Of a stretch of DNA of 6,924 bases, positions 1 to 4,730 are shown in pieces. The position numbers and the translations under genes were made by a program. A model generated the notes under the pieces. That model searched no databases and was not told where the DNA came from. It saw nothing but the letters and a program-made list of their open reading frames with translations. Where the stretch lies: positions 1 through 6,924 of the forward strand of contig DJWH01000085.1 in the NCBI GenBank assembly GCA_002441525.1. The letters run 5' to 3'. This DNA is from Acholeplasmataceae bacterium UBA6235. Its GTDB lineage: Bacteria; Bacillota_I; Bacilli_A; Acholeplasmatales; UBA5453. The stretch's first letter is position 1, and the number at the start of each line of letters is the position of its first letter.

Positions 1-74
1 ACATCATCGTACCGAATATGCTCGCAACCAATGGTGTGGTTCACTCCATGGCGGGATTCTTAGTGGATTTATAG
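1..74 (+). CDS. C-terminal end of an upstream protein, possibly FAS1 (fasciclin) domain (partial)
   Basis: Reading from base 3, an open frame gives 23 codons and ends in TAG at 72-74; its start lies outside the window. The visible tail contains LATNGVVHSMAGFLVD. FAS1 (fasciclin) domains commonly end with an NGVVH-type box followed by a short strand and an L-P/D ending, so a secreted or surface FAS1 adhesin is a plausible reading. The residues after the box (SMAGF) differ from the usual hydrophobic-Asp pattern, so the match is partial. The other two + frames hit stops or give less protein-like sequence. The frame ends just before a strong hairpin terminator, which supports it as a genuine gene end. 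Family assignment rests on about ten residues and is tentative. Confidence 0.45.
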   Translation, partial: IIVPNMLATNGVVHSMAGFLVDL

Positions 75-79
75 TAAAT

Positions 80-115
80 AAAAGTCTAAACTCAAAATAT
101 TGGGTTTAGACTTTT
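80..115. terminator. Bidirectional intrinsic terminator between convergent genes
   Basis: A 14-bp stem pairs 80-93 with 102-115, with one T-G wobble and an 8-nt A/T loop (94-101). On the + strand the 3' arm runs into a T-tract (112-117) followed by more T-rich sequence. On the minus strand the stem also ends in a T-rich run. It sits between a + gene ending at 74 and a minus gene ending at 120, so it can stop transcription from both sides. Confidence 0.9.
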
Positions 116-119
116 TTCT

Positions 120-380
120 TTATATTTTCTTAACTTTTAAACGTTGAAAGTTTTCAATCAATCGCTTGGTTTCTTCAGTGGTTAACACACGGCCATATGA
201 AATGATGACATTGTCCACAATTAAACCTGGGGTTCTAAGTAAACCCGATTGAGCGATAGACTTCATGTCAGTAACATAAAGCACTTGTGCATCCAACCCC
301 ATTTCAGAAACCGCTCTTACGACGTTTTCGTGAAGCTTCTTACAATTTACACAACCTGAACCTAATACCTTGATTTCCAT
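120..380 (-). CDS. Small thioredoxin-fold redox-active disulfide protein (thioredoxin_3/TM0996-like)
   Basis: This 86-aa cytoplasmic protein has the hallmarks of the small redox-active disulfide protein family. It has a beta strand (IKVLG), then a GSGCVNCKKL active site with Cys10 and Cys13, and a cis-proline segment at R49-T50-P51 before the next strand. It ends with an acidic helix and a basic tail. Its size is typical of these mini-thioredoxins, which lack the first strand and helix of full thioredoxin. It lies 12 bp downstream of the permease gene, and its ribosome binding site overlaps the permease stop codon, so the two are almost certainly co-transcribed. Such mini-thioredoxins are often encoded next to ArsP/YraQ-type permeases, where they may reduce or deliver the substrate or act on permease cysteines; that role is inferred. 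The family call is firm, the exact function is not known. Confidence 0.88.
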   Translation of the reverse strand: MEIKVLGSGCVNCKKLHENVVRAVSEMGLDAQVLYVTDMKSIAQSGLLRTPGLIVDNVIISYGRVLTTEETKRLIENFQRLKVKKI

Positions 381-388
381 GTTTAAAT

Positions 389-394
389 CCTCCT
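389..394 (-). promoter_or_regulatory. Ribosome binding site overlapping the upstream stop codon
   Basis: The minus strand reads AGGAGG, 8 nt before the ATG of the mini-thioredoxin. It shares bases 393-394 with the TAG stop of the permease (393-395). Ribosomes ending the permease therefore sit on the next gene's initiation site, which suggests translational coupling and fixes the thioredoxin start. Confidence 0.8.
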
Positions 395-1406
395 AAATGA
401 ATAAATAGCCAAATGCGTTAAACAAATAACCGACCAACAATATACCCACAGTAACAATCCCTACAAACGTCACGAGTAATTTGGTTTTTACCACTTTTTT
501 CAACATCACGATGGATGGTAATGATAAAGCGGTGACCGCCATCATAAAAGATAAAACCGTGCCTAACCCCACCCCTTTTAAGATCAATGCTTCAGCGATC
601 GGTAGTGTACCAAAGATATCGGCGTACATTGGGATCCCAACAAGGGTAGCGAGAACCACAGAGAATGGGTTATCTTGACCCAACACTATCTCAATGAAGG
701 CTTGTGGGATATAACCGTGAATGATCGCGCCGATACCGACGCCAATCAAAACATATAACCAAACTTTATGAATCACTTCTTTGACTTGTGCAATCCCGTA
801 GTTCACACGGTCTTTTTTCGTCATTTCCATCGGTTCACCCAAATCGGTCATCATCATTGGACTGGGTTCTTTAACGAAATCTTCCACGTATTGATCCATT
901 TTGAAGAGACTGATCAAAGTACCACCGATGATCGCGATGATTAAACCAGTCACGACATAGGCTAAAGCGACCCACCCATTGAAGATGGTTGCGAGAAGTA
1001 GAATCGAAGCGAGGTCAACCAGTGGTGAAGATATTAGGAATGAAAAGGTGACACCAATTGGTAAACCCGCTTTGGTGAATCCAATGAAAATTGGAATCGA
1101 TGAACACGAACAAAATGGAGTAACCGTACCCAATAACGCACCAATCGTATTCGCCCAAACCCCTTTAAATTTACCTAAGATTGCCTGTGTCTTTTCAGGC
1201 GTGAAATAGGATTGAATGTAACTTGAGATAAAAATCAAAATGGATAATAAAATAAAAATCTTAATCACATCATAGAAGAAGAATACCAACCCGTGAAATA
1301 ACGGCGAATCGGCTTCTACGCCAAGTGATTGAAATAACCATTCGAAAAACTGACTTAACCAAGTCATTTTCAGAAACATGTCTGAAAACCAAGACCATAT
1401 ATTCAT
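393..1406 (-). CDS. ArsP/YraQ-type permease (PF03773 family, formerly DUF318)
   Basis: This 337-aa polytopic membrane protein matches the ArsP_1/YraQ permease family, whose characterised member ArsP exports trivalent organoarsenicals; other members are linked to other metals. The diagnostic first-half signature is TPFCSCSSIPIF at residues 96-107, with paired cysteines C99 and C101, followed by GLPIGVTFSFLISSPLVDLAS. The second-half repeat is GIPMYADIFGTLPIAEAL at 257-274, followed by a glycine-rich helix. Hydrophobic helices lie around 37-63, 86-108, 115-140, 143-167, 216-236, 247-260, 278-300 and 309-333. A soluble loop near 170-200 is rich in Met (M184-M186, M193, M195) and acidic residues. 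The ATG is supported by GAGG 8 nt upstream. The downstream mini-thioredoxin is part of the same unit. The substrate (arsenical, other thiophilic metal, or something else) cannot be fixed from sequence. Confidence 0.88.
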   Translation of the reverse strand: MNIWSWFSDMFLKMTWLSQFFEWLFQSLGVEADSPLFHGLVFFFYDVIKIFILLSILIFISSYIQSYFTPEKTQAILGKFKGVWANTIGALLGTVTPFCSCSSIPIFIGFTKAGLPIGVTFSFLISSPLVDLASILLLATIFNGWVALAYVVTGLIIAIIGGTLISLFKMDQYVEDFVKEPSPMMMTDLGEPMEMTKKDRVNYGIAQVKEVIHKVWLYVLIGVGIGAIIHGYIPQAFIEIVLGQDNPFSVVLATLVGIPMYADIFGTLPIAEALILKGVGLGTVLSFMMAVTALSLPSIVMLKKVVKTKLLVTFVGIVTVGILLVGYLFNAFGYLFI

Positions 1407-1420
1407 ATAAAAATCCTCAC

Positions 1421-1436
1421 ATAGATAATCATCTAT
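1421..1436 (-). repeat. Perfect inverted repeat at the predicted permease transcription start
   Basis: The arms ATAGAT (1421-1426) and ATCTAT (1431-1436) flank a 4-nt loop. The repeat lies just downstream of the predicted -10 box of the permease gene and upstream of its ribosome binding site, where a repressor site or a short 5' hairpin could act. It is short and A/T rich, so chance is possible. Confidence 0.35.
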
Positions 1437-1441
1437 ACATC

Positions 1442-1471
1442 ATTATATAACAAAAAAAGGCGTTTTGTATA
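1442..1471 (-). promoter_or_regulatory. Candidate sigma-A promoter for permease-thioredoxin operon
   Basis: On the minus strand a perfect TATAAT (1442-1447) lies 18 bp from TATACA (1466-1471), which matches four of six positions of the -35 consensus. The start point would be near 1435, about 29 nt before the ATG. The -35 box extends into the loop and arm of the aquaporin terminator, so the permease operon probably has its own promoter rather than relying on read-through. Confidence 0.5.
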
Positions 1472-1480
1472 CGCCTTTTT
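1454..1480 (-). terminator. Intrinsic terminator of the aquaporin gene
   Basis: The arms AAAAAGGCGT (1454-1463) and ACGCCTTTTT (1471-1480) pair perfectly over 10 bp around a 7-nt loop. On the minus strand the stem ends in a run of seven T (complement of 1452-1458). It begins 3 bp beyond the aquaporin stop codon. Confidence 0.9.
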
Positions 1481-1483
1481 GGT

Positions 1484-2143
1484 TTATTCTAATTGATTTG
1501 AAACATGTGCTGCTAAGAAAGAACCTAAGAGTGGGAACAAGATGAATACCCATACTTGTTCTAAAGCAACCCCACCTTGGAATAATGCAGGGGATAAACT
1601 TCTCGCTGGGTTGACACCAACACCGGTTAAGTCAAAACCAAATAAAATAATCGCGATTAAGGATAAACCGATGACCAATCCCGCAAACGGTTGTGTCTTC
1701 TCGGATTTGGTAACCCCTAAGATGACCAACATGAAGAAGAAGGTCAATAGCAGTTCAACCAAACCACCAAATAACAATTCTACGAAACCATCTTGAGGCA
1801 GTGCTGCCGATACGGTATTCGCACCGAGTGCAGCGTTAGAACCTAAGAAAACAACCAATAGCCCTGAAGCGAGGACTGCACCTAAAACTTGACCGAGTAC
1901 GTAAACCCCAAGTTCTAGCGCGGATAATTTTTTCTTTAAGAACATCGTGAATGTGACGGCTGGATTGAAATGACCCCCAGACACATGACCCACTGCGAAC
2001 GCCATTAAAACCACGGTCAAACCGAACGCTAAAGCTGTTAATAAGCGATCACCACCAGACATCACTGCGACGCCTGTACCAAACAACACGAGTACGAATG
2101 TACCCAAAAATTCTGCTAAACCTTTTTTAAAATTAATAGACAT
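1484..2143 (-). CDS. Aquaporin-family (MIP) channel
   Basis: This 219-aa inner-membrane channel has the six-helix, two-half-helix plan of the MIP family. The first NPA box is in SGGHFNPAVT (N60-A62) and the second in GVGVNPARSLSPAL (N178-A180, with the filter Arg at R181). The N-terminal ten residues lead straight into helix 1 (AEFLGTFVLVLFGTG), and the length is usual for AqpZ-type proteins. The first half closely resembles AqpZ (ALAFGLTVVLMAFAVGH), including the filter Phe at F40. In the second half the position of the AqpZ filter histidine appears to be A164 or a neighbouring Ile, and the AqpZ Thr before NPAR is V175. The filter therefore looks non-classical and may admit small neutral solutes besides water; this rests on hand alignment. 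The start is fixed by GGAGGT 8 nt upstream (complement of 2152-2157). Its neighbour, an ArsP-type permease, makes a metalloid role possible but unproven. Confidence 0.92.
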   Translation of the reverse strand: MSINFKKGLAEFLGTFVLVLFGTGVAVMSGGDRLLTALAFGLTVVLMAFAVGHVSGGHFNPAVTFTMFLKKKLSALELGVYVLGQVLGAVLASGLLVVFLGSNAALGANTVSAALPQDGFVELLFGGLVELLLTFFFMLVILGVTKSEKTQPFAGLVIGLSLIAIILFGFDLTGVGVNPARSLSPALFQGGVALEQVWVFILFPLLGSFLAAHVSNQLE

Positions 2144-2181
2144 GATGATGTACCTCCATCGATTATTGTATCACTTGAGGT

Positions 2182-2210
2182 ATCATAGGTGAAGTGAAGT
2201 GACTTCACAA
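2182..2210 (-). promoter_or_regulatory. Sigma-A-like promoter of the aquaporin gene
   Basis: On the minus strand TTGTGA (2205-2210, four of six consensus bases) and TATGAT (2182-2187, five of six) are separated by 17 bp. The predicted start is near 2175, leaving about 30 nt of leader containing GGAGGT. A perfect inverted repeat fills the spacer. Confidence 0.6.
2194..2208. promoter_or_regulatory. Candidate operator: inverted repeat inside the aquaporin promoter
   Basis: The arms GTGAAGT (2194-2200) and ACTTCAC (2202-2208) are perfect complements around a single central base. The site fills most of the spacer and overlaps the -35 box of the aquaporin promoter, and ends 12 bp before the -35 box of the divergent acetyltransferase promoter. 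The TGAA-N5-TTCA core resembles binding sites of small winged-helix repressors such as the ArsR/SmtB group, but no regulator gene is in the window and the assignment is inference. Confidence 0.5.
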
Positions 2211-2220
2211 ATGGCGGGTA

Positions 2221-2249
2221 TTGTAAAAATAGAATATATTTTCTATAAT
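2221..2249 (+). promoter_or_regulatory. Sigma-A promoter of the acetyltransferase gene
   Basis: TTGTAA (2221-2226) and a perfect TATAAT (2244-2249) are separated by exactly 17 bp of A/T-rich sequence. The start point would be near 2256-2258, leaving an unusually long leader of about 144 nt before the ATG at 2401. Confidence 0.75.
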
Positions 2250-2256
2250 AAAGATA

Positions 2257-2400
2257 GATTTGGAGATGAGAAGATGTTGATTTAGTCTATGCATTACCGT
2301 ATAACACCTTTTTTTGTGTTACAGGTAAGGGTAGACGCTACAATCAACCTCTTTTTTTGCGTTATCCTTACAAATAAAAGTGATAAGGAGAAAACAATAT
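2257..2400 (+). promoter_or_regulatory. Structured 5' leader, candidate riboswitch or other cis-acting RNA
   Basis: The leader can form a long-range stem: GTTGATT (2276-2282) with AATCAAC (2342-2348), extended after one mismatch by AAGA (2271-2274) with TCTT (2350-2353). Nested inside are GTCTA (2285-2289) with TAGAC (2332-2336), TACC (2295-2298) with GGTA (2324-2327), and TAACAC (2302-2307) with GTGTTA (2316-2321) capped by a U-rich loop. A competing hairpin pairs GTAAGG (2325-2330) with CCTTAC (2366-2371) and ACGC (2335-2338) with GCGT (2359-2362). A third helix, TCCTTA (2365-2370) with TAAGGA (2384-2389), would cover the Shine-Dalgarno sequence. The competing hairpin uses the same CCTTA bases, so the two are mutually exclusive. 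Seven T follow the outer stem (2352-2358), so transcriptional control is also possible. I recognise no known riboswitch class. The pairings are seen; the regulation is inferred. Confidence 0.5.
2385..2390 (+). promoter_or_regulatory. Shine-Dalgarno that sets the acetyltransferase start at 2401
   Basis: AAGGAG lies 10 nt before the ATG at 2401. An in-frame GTG at 2380 lies upstream of this site and would put the ribosome binding site inside the coding region, so 2401 is preferred. These bases are also the ones that the leader helix 2365-2370/2384-2389 would mask. Confidence 0.8.
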
Positions 2401-3360
2401 ATGATCACATTCAAATTCTATGAAGACAACGATTTTTACACATTAGAACAATTCATCCTCAATAGCTATAACTACGACGTACCAGCTTGGGGATTATCCA
2501 GACATGAATTCTGTCGAGCATTACACCCGGATTTTAAACATGCCCACAAAGCGTGGACCGAATCCATGGGCGTATTTTTAGAGGATGGCAACATCATTTC
2601 AGCCGTCATTTCCGAAGGTTGTTACGATGGCGACGCCTTCTTCCTATTCGATTCAATAGAACGAGGAGAAGATATTGAACTGCTCAAACGCATGGTCGAA
2701 TTCGCCATCACGCATTTGTACGCCATCGAATCGGATGATATTCAAAGAAGCCTGCATTTGTACGTGCCGAATTGGCATACCACATTGAAAGACTTGGTTT
2801 TATCCATGGGGTTCACCAAAGAAGATTATGAAGAGACCTCGATGCACATCGATATCCCTAACCAACCATTTGAAGTGAAACTACCTGAAGGGTATCACTT
2901 CAACACAACCCCTGTACCCGCCTTCTATTTATCCAATACCCATCGTCACGCGTTTGGTTATGGGTTACCACACGCTGAACAGGGGTCCACGGCTTTTTCA
3001 AAACTACGTACGATGAAGCATTATGACCCATCCTTAGAAGTGGTGGTGTTAGACCCTGAAGATAGACCCGTCGCTTTTGGTATCGGTTGGGTAGATGAAA
3101 CGATGCCATACGCTGAACTGGAACCTTTGGCCGTGGTATGGTGGGAACGCCGTAAGGGTTTAGGTAAAGCGGTGATTCATGAATTATGTAACCGAATCAA
3201 AGCCAAATACCCACACGTTTCTAGCATGACAGGTGGCGATCAACCATTTTATAAAGCCATTGGGTTTTATCCAAAATCCAGAACCCCTAGATATCAATTT
3301 AAGATGAACATTTATAAATCTTGGGACGAACGTTCAAAAAATGAAGATTATCGATTTTAA
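2401..3360 (+). CDS. Two-domain GNAT-family N-acetyltransferase, substrate unknown
   Basis: This 319-aa cytoplasmic protein carries a C-terminal GNAT domain. Strand PYAELEPLAVVWWERR leads into the acetyl-CoA pyrophosphate loop R250-R251-K252-G253-L254-G255-K256, which fits the R/Q-x-x-G-x-G/A rule of motif A. The following helix is AVIHELCNRIKA, and motif B is QPFYKAIGFYP (281-291). The N-terminal half (about 1-150) also resembles a GNAT fold, with a strand-turn-strand at MGVFLEDGNIISAVISEG and a terminal LSMGF near 134-138, but lacks a recognisable acetyl-CoA loop. The length suits a tandem-GNAT protein in which one half has degenerated. It is a single-gene transcript: its own promoter and long structured leader lie upstream and a hairpin terminator downstream. 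The acceptor (amine, antibiotic, peptide or small metabolite) cannot be told from sequence. Confidence 0.85.
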   Translation: MITFKFYEDNDFYTLEQFILNSYNYDVPAWGLSRHEFCRALHPDFKHAHKAWTESMGVFLEDGNIISAVISEGCYDGDAFFLFDSIERGEDIELLKRMVEFAITHLYAIESDDIQRSLHLYVPNWHTTLKDLVLSMGFTKEDYEETSMHIDIPNQPFEVKLPEGYHFNTTPVPAFYLSNTHRHAFGYGLPHAEQGSTAFSKLRTMKHYDPSLEVVVLDPEDRPVAFGIGWVDETMPYAELEPLAVVWWERRKGLGKAVIHELCNRIKAKYPHVSSMTGGDQPFYKAIGFYPKSRTPRYQFKMNIYKSWDERSKNEDYRF

Positions 3361-3364
3361 TGTT

Positions 3365-3395
3365 AAAGGAGACGAGCAATCGTCTTCTTTCTTTA
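3365..3395 (+). terminator. Hairpin terminator after the acetyltransferase gene
   Basis: An 11-bp stem pairs 3365-3375 with 3380-3390, with one G-T wobble and a GCAA tetraloop, followed by a broken T-rich stretch. An outer helix TGTTAA (3361-3366) with TTAACA (3403-3408) could alternatively enclose it. The tail is less uniform than in the other terminators here. The remaining sequence to 3468 holds no gene, and I found no convincing promoter for the K+ operon in it. Confidence 0.7.
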
Positions 3396-3468
3396 TGGAA
3401 TCTTAACATGTATCGGAAATTTAGATATGGCATTTTAACCTGATTGAGTACTAATATTAGGGTGTATT

Positions 3469-3474
3469 AGGAGG
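3469..3474 (+). promoter_or_regulatory. Strong ribosome binding site for the 57-aa ORF
   Basis: A perfect AGGAGG, continuing into T, lies 8 nt before the ATG at 3483. It is the strongest initiation signal in the K+ operon and is the main evidence that this short frame is translated. Confidence 0.85.
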
Positions 3475-3482
3475 TAAGAATC

Positions 3483-3656
3483 ATGGAAGAACTTACAGGT
3501 TCAATGGTCAAAGTTTCATTTCTAAATAACGCTGGTGTTGTCTTGATGAGTGGTCAAGTTATCAAAGCCAACGATGTATTTATTGTGATTAAAACCAATT
3601 TAAATGTGGTCTATATCCCAGTGAACGCGATTAAAATGATTCAACTGGTGAATTGA
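3483..3656 (+). CDS. Unrecognised 57-aa small beta protein (LSm/SH3-like pattern) heading the K+ operon
   Basis: The frame encodes 57 aa with no signal peptide or membrane segment. After a short polar start (MEELTGS) the pattern is strand (MVKVSFL), turn (NNAG), strand (VVLMSGQVIKA), N30-D31, strand (VFIVIKT), turn (NLN), strand (VVYIPV) and a final NAIKMIQLV. Alternating hydrophobics, a central G-x-V and a closing A-I-x-x-I resemble small five-strand barrels of the LSm/SH3 type, but I do not recognise the family. A perfect AGGAGG precedes it, and its TGA is followed after one base by the ATG of the RCK_N gene, so it is co-translated with the K+ transport genes. It could be an accessory or regulatory subunit of the Trk complex or an RNA-binding protein; neither is shown. 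The reading frame is well supported. Confidence 0.8.
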   Translation: MEELTGSMVKVSFLNNAGVVLMSGQVIKANDVFIVIKTNLNVVYIPVNAIKMIQLVN

Positions 3657-3657
3657 T

Positions 3658-4071
3658 ATGAAAAAACATAAAATGATTGTCGTCGGGTGTGGTCGTTTAG
3701 GTGCAACTATCGCAACCAAAATGAGTGAATATGGGCATGATGTCATCGTGATAGATTCAGACCCTGATTCATTCCGAAAACTCAATGATTCCTTTAGCGG
3801 ATATGAGCAAATTGGTGACGCAACCGATTTAACTATACTCGAAAACGCCAATATTAAAAATACCAAGACGGTTGTTTTAACCACAGATAACGATAACACC
3901 AATATCTTTATCGCACATGTCTGTTTTTATCTGTATGATATACCCAATATCTATGTACGTTTAACGGATAATGATAAAGGTACTTTGTTTGAGAACACAA
4001 CGATCAAACCAATTTATCCATTCAAATTGTCACTCAATGCTTTTTTAGAAATGGTAGGTGAACCCATATGA
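3658..4071 (+). CDS. TrkA-like K+ uptake regulator, RCK_N domain only
   Basis: This 137-aa cytoplasmic protein is a single RCK_N (TrkA-N) Rossmann domain. The dinucleotide loop is V9-G10-C11-G12-R13-L14-G15. The second strand ends in VIVIDSD, with D33 placed to hold the adenosine ribose, and the G53-D54-A55 box follows. Later strands are TVVLTTDND (71-79) and NIYVRLTDND. The C-terminal third ends with a helical LSLNAFLEMVG. It lacks the RCK_C domain of KtrA or full TrkA and so is a short form. The TGA overlaps the ATG of the next gene by 4 bp, so it probably assembles with that RCK_N+RCK_C partner on the TrkH channel. The nucleotide-binding residues are intact, making this the likely ligand-sensing half. 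TrkA family membership is firm; the paired arrangement is inferred from gene order. Confidence 0.9.
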   Translation: MKKHKMIVVGCGRLGATIATKMSEYGHDVIVIDSDPDSFRKLNDSFSGYEQIGDATDLTILENANIKNTKTVVLTTDNDNTNIFIAHVCFYLYDIPNIYVRLTDNDKGTLFENTTIKPIYPFKLSLNAFLEMVGEPI

Positions 4072-4730
4072 GAATTGTGATTGCTGGCGGTAAACACCAA
4101 GCAGATTTTTTAATCAAAATGTTTATTGCTGAAAAACATACCCTAACGGTCATTAATAAAGATGAAGTATTTTCAAATTATATCAGTACAGAAAACGACA
4201 TACCTGTGTTTCAATCAGACCCATCTAAAGCCTATGCATTATCAGATGCGGCTATCGAAGGGTCAGATATTTTAATTGCGTTGTCAGATAAAGATACTGA
4301 AAATTATGTGATATGCAAATTAGCAAAAAAGCTTTTTAATGTCAAAAAGTGTGTTTGTATCGTGTCTAATCCGAAAAATGTTAGGGTGTTTAAGAAAATG
4401 GGGATTGATTCAGTAATATCATCCACATACTTATTGGGACAAACGGTAAAAACGGAGCTGAATGTCGAAAAATGGTTTAGAACACTTTCAATTGAGGATG
4501 AGAAAATTGTCATGACAGAAATTGTCGTCGATGAACAGTCCGATATTATCAATAAACGATTGATGGATATTGTTTTTCCAAAAAATATCAATATATCCTG
4601 TGTTTTCAGAGATCCTGAAGTCATCATACCCAATGGGCATACCATCATAAAAGCGATGGATAAATTGATTATTATATCCAAACCAGAGGAGCAGGATGAG
4701 ATTGTTCGATTCATCCATGAGCGATCATGA
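4068..4730 (+). CDS. TrkA-like K+ uptake regulator, degenerate RCK_N plus RCK_C
   Basis: This 220-aa cytoplasmic protein has an RCK_N domain (about 1-125) and an RCK_C domain (about 140-215). The glycine loop is reduced to I5-A6-G7-G8-K9-H10-Q11-A12. The acidic residue at the end of strand 2 is replaced (VIN30-K31-D32), and the usual G-D-A box reads S50-D51-P52, so nucleotide binding is probably weak or lost. RCK_C shows the usual IVMTEIVVDEQSDIINKRLM, FRDPEVIIPNGHTIIKAMDKL and IIIS pattern. ATGA overlaps at both ends (with the RCK_N gene and with the TrkH gene) imply translational coupling and a fixed ratio. Together with its shorter neighbour it looks like a split version of the tandem-RCK TrkA protein. 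A weak ribosome binding site (AGGTGA near 4056) precedes it. Confidence 0.88.
   Translation: MRIVIAGGKHQADFLIKMFIAEKHTLTVINKDEVFSNYISTENDIPVFQSDPSKAYALSDAAIEGSDILIALSDKDTENYVICKLAKKLFNVKKCVCIVSNPKNVRVFKKMGIDSVISSTYLLGQTVKTELNVEKWFRTLSIEDEKIVMTEIVVDEQSDIINKRLMDIVFPKNINISCVFRDPEVIIPNGHTIIKAMDKLIIISKPEEQDEIVRFIHERS

Noticed and set aside
481..1209. Plus-strand open frames of 65 and 76 codons opposite the permease
   Set aside because: They are antisense to a clear permease gene, have no plausible ribosome binding sites and show no protein-like pattern.
2283..2340. Resemblance of the GTCTA segment in the leader to the purine riboswitch core
   Set aside because: The required three-way junction and the two 7-nt kissing loops are absent; the GTCTA is simply paired with TAGAC at 2332-2336.
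2380..2400. Upstream GTG start that would extend the acetyltransferase by 7 residues
   Set aside because: The AAGGAG at 2385-2390 would lie inside the coding region, and no ribosome binding site precedes the GTG. The ATG at 2401 has good spacing.
2289..2423. A 44-codon open frame in the acetyltransferase leader, overlapping the gene start, possible leader peptide
   Set aside because: There is no Shine-Dalgarno in the 20 bases before its ATG, and the composition reflects U-runs and base-paired arms. The RNA structure explains the region better, though translation here is not excluded.
3403..3432. Possible promoter for the K+ operon (TTAACA, 17 bp, TATGGC)
   Set aside because: The -10 box matches poorly and the -35 overlaps the outer arm of the preceding terminator. 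No alternative in 3391-3470 was better, so none was listed.
4304..4718. Two minus-strand open frames of 76-136 codons opposite the second RCK gene
   Set aside because: They are shadows of a well-supported RCK_N+RCK_C gene and overlap each other in different frames without their own signals.
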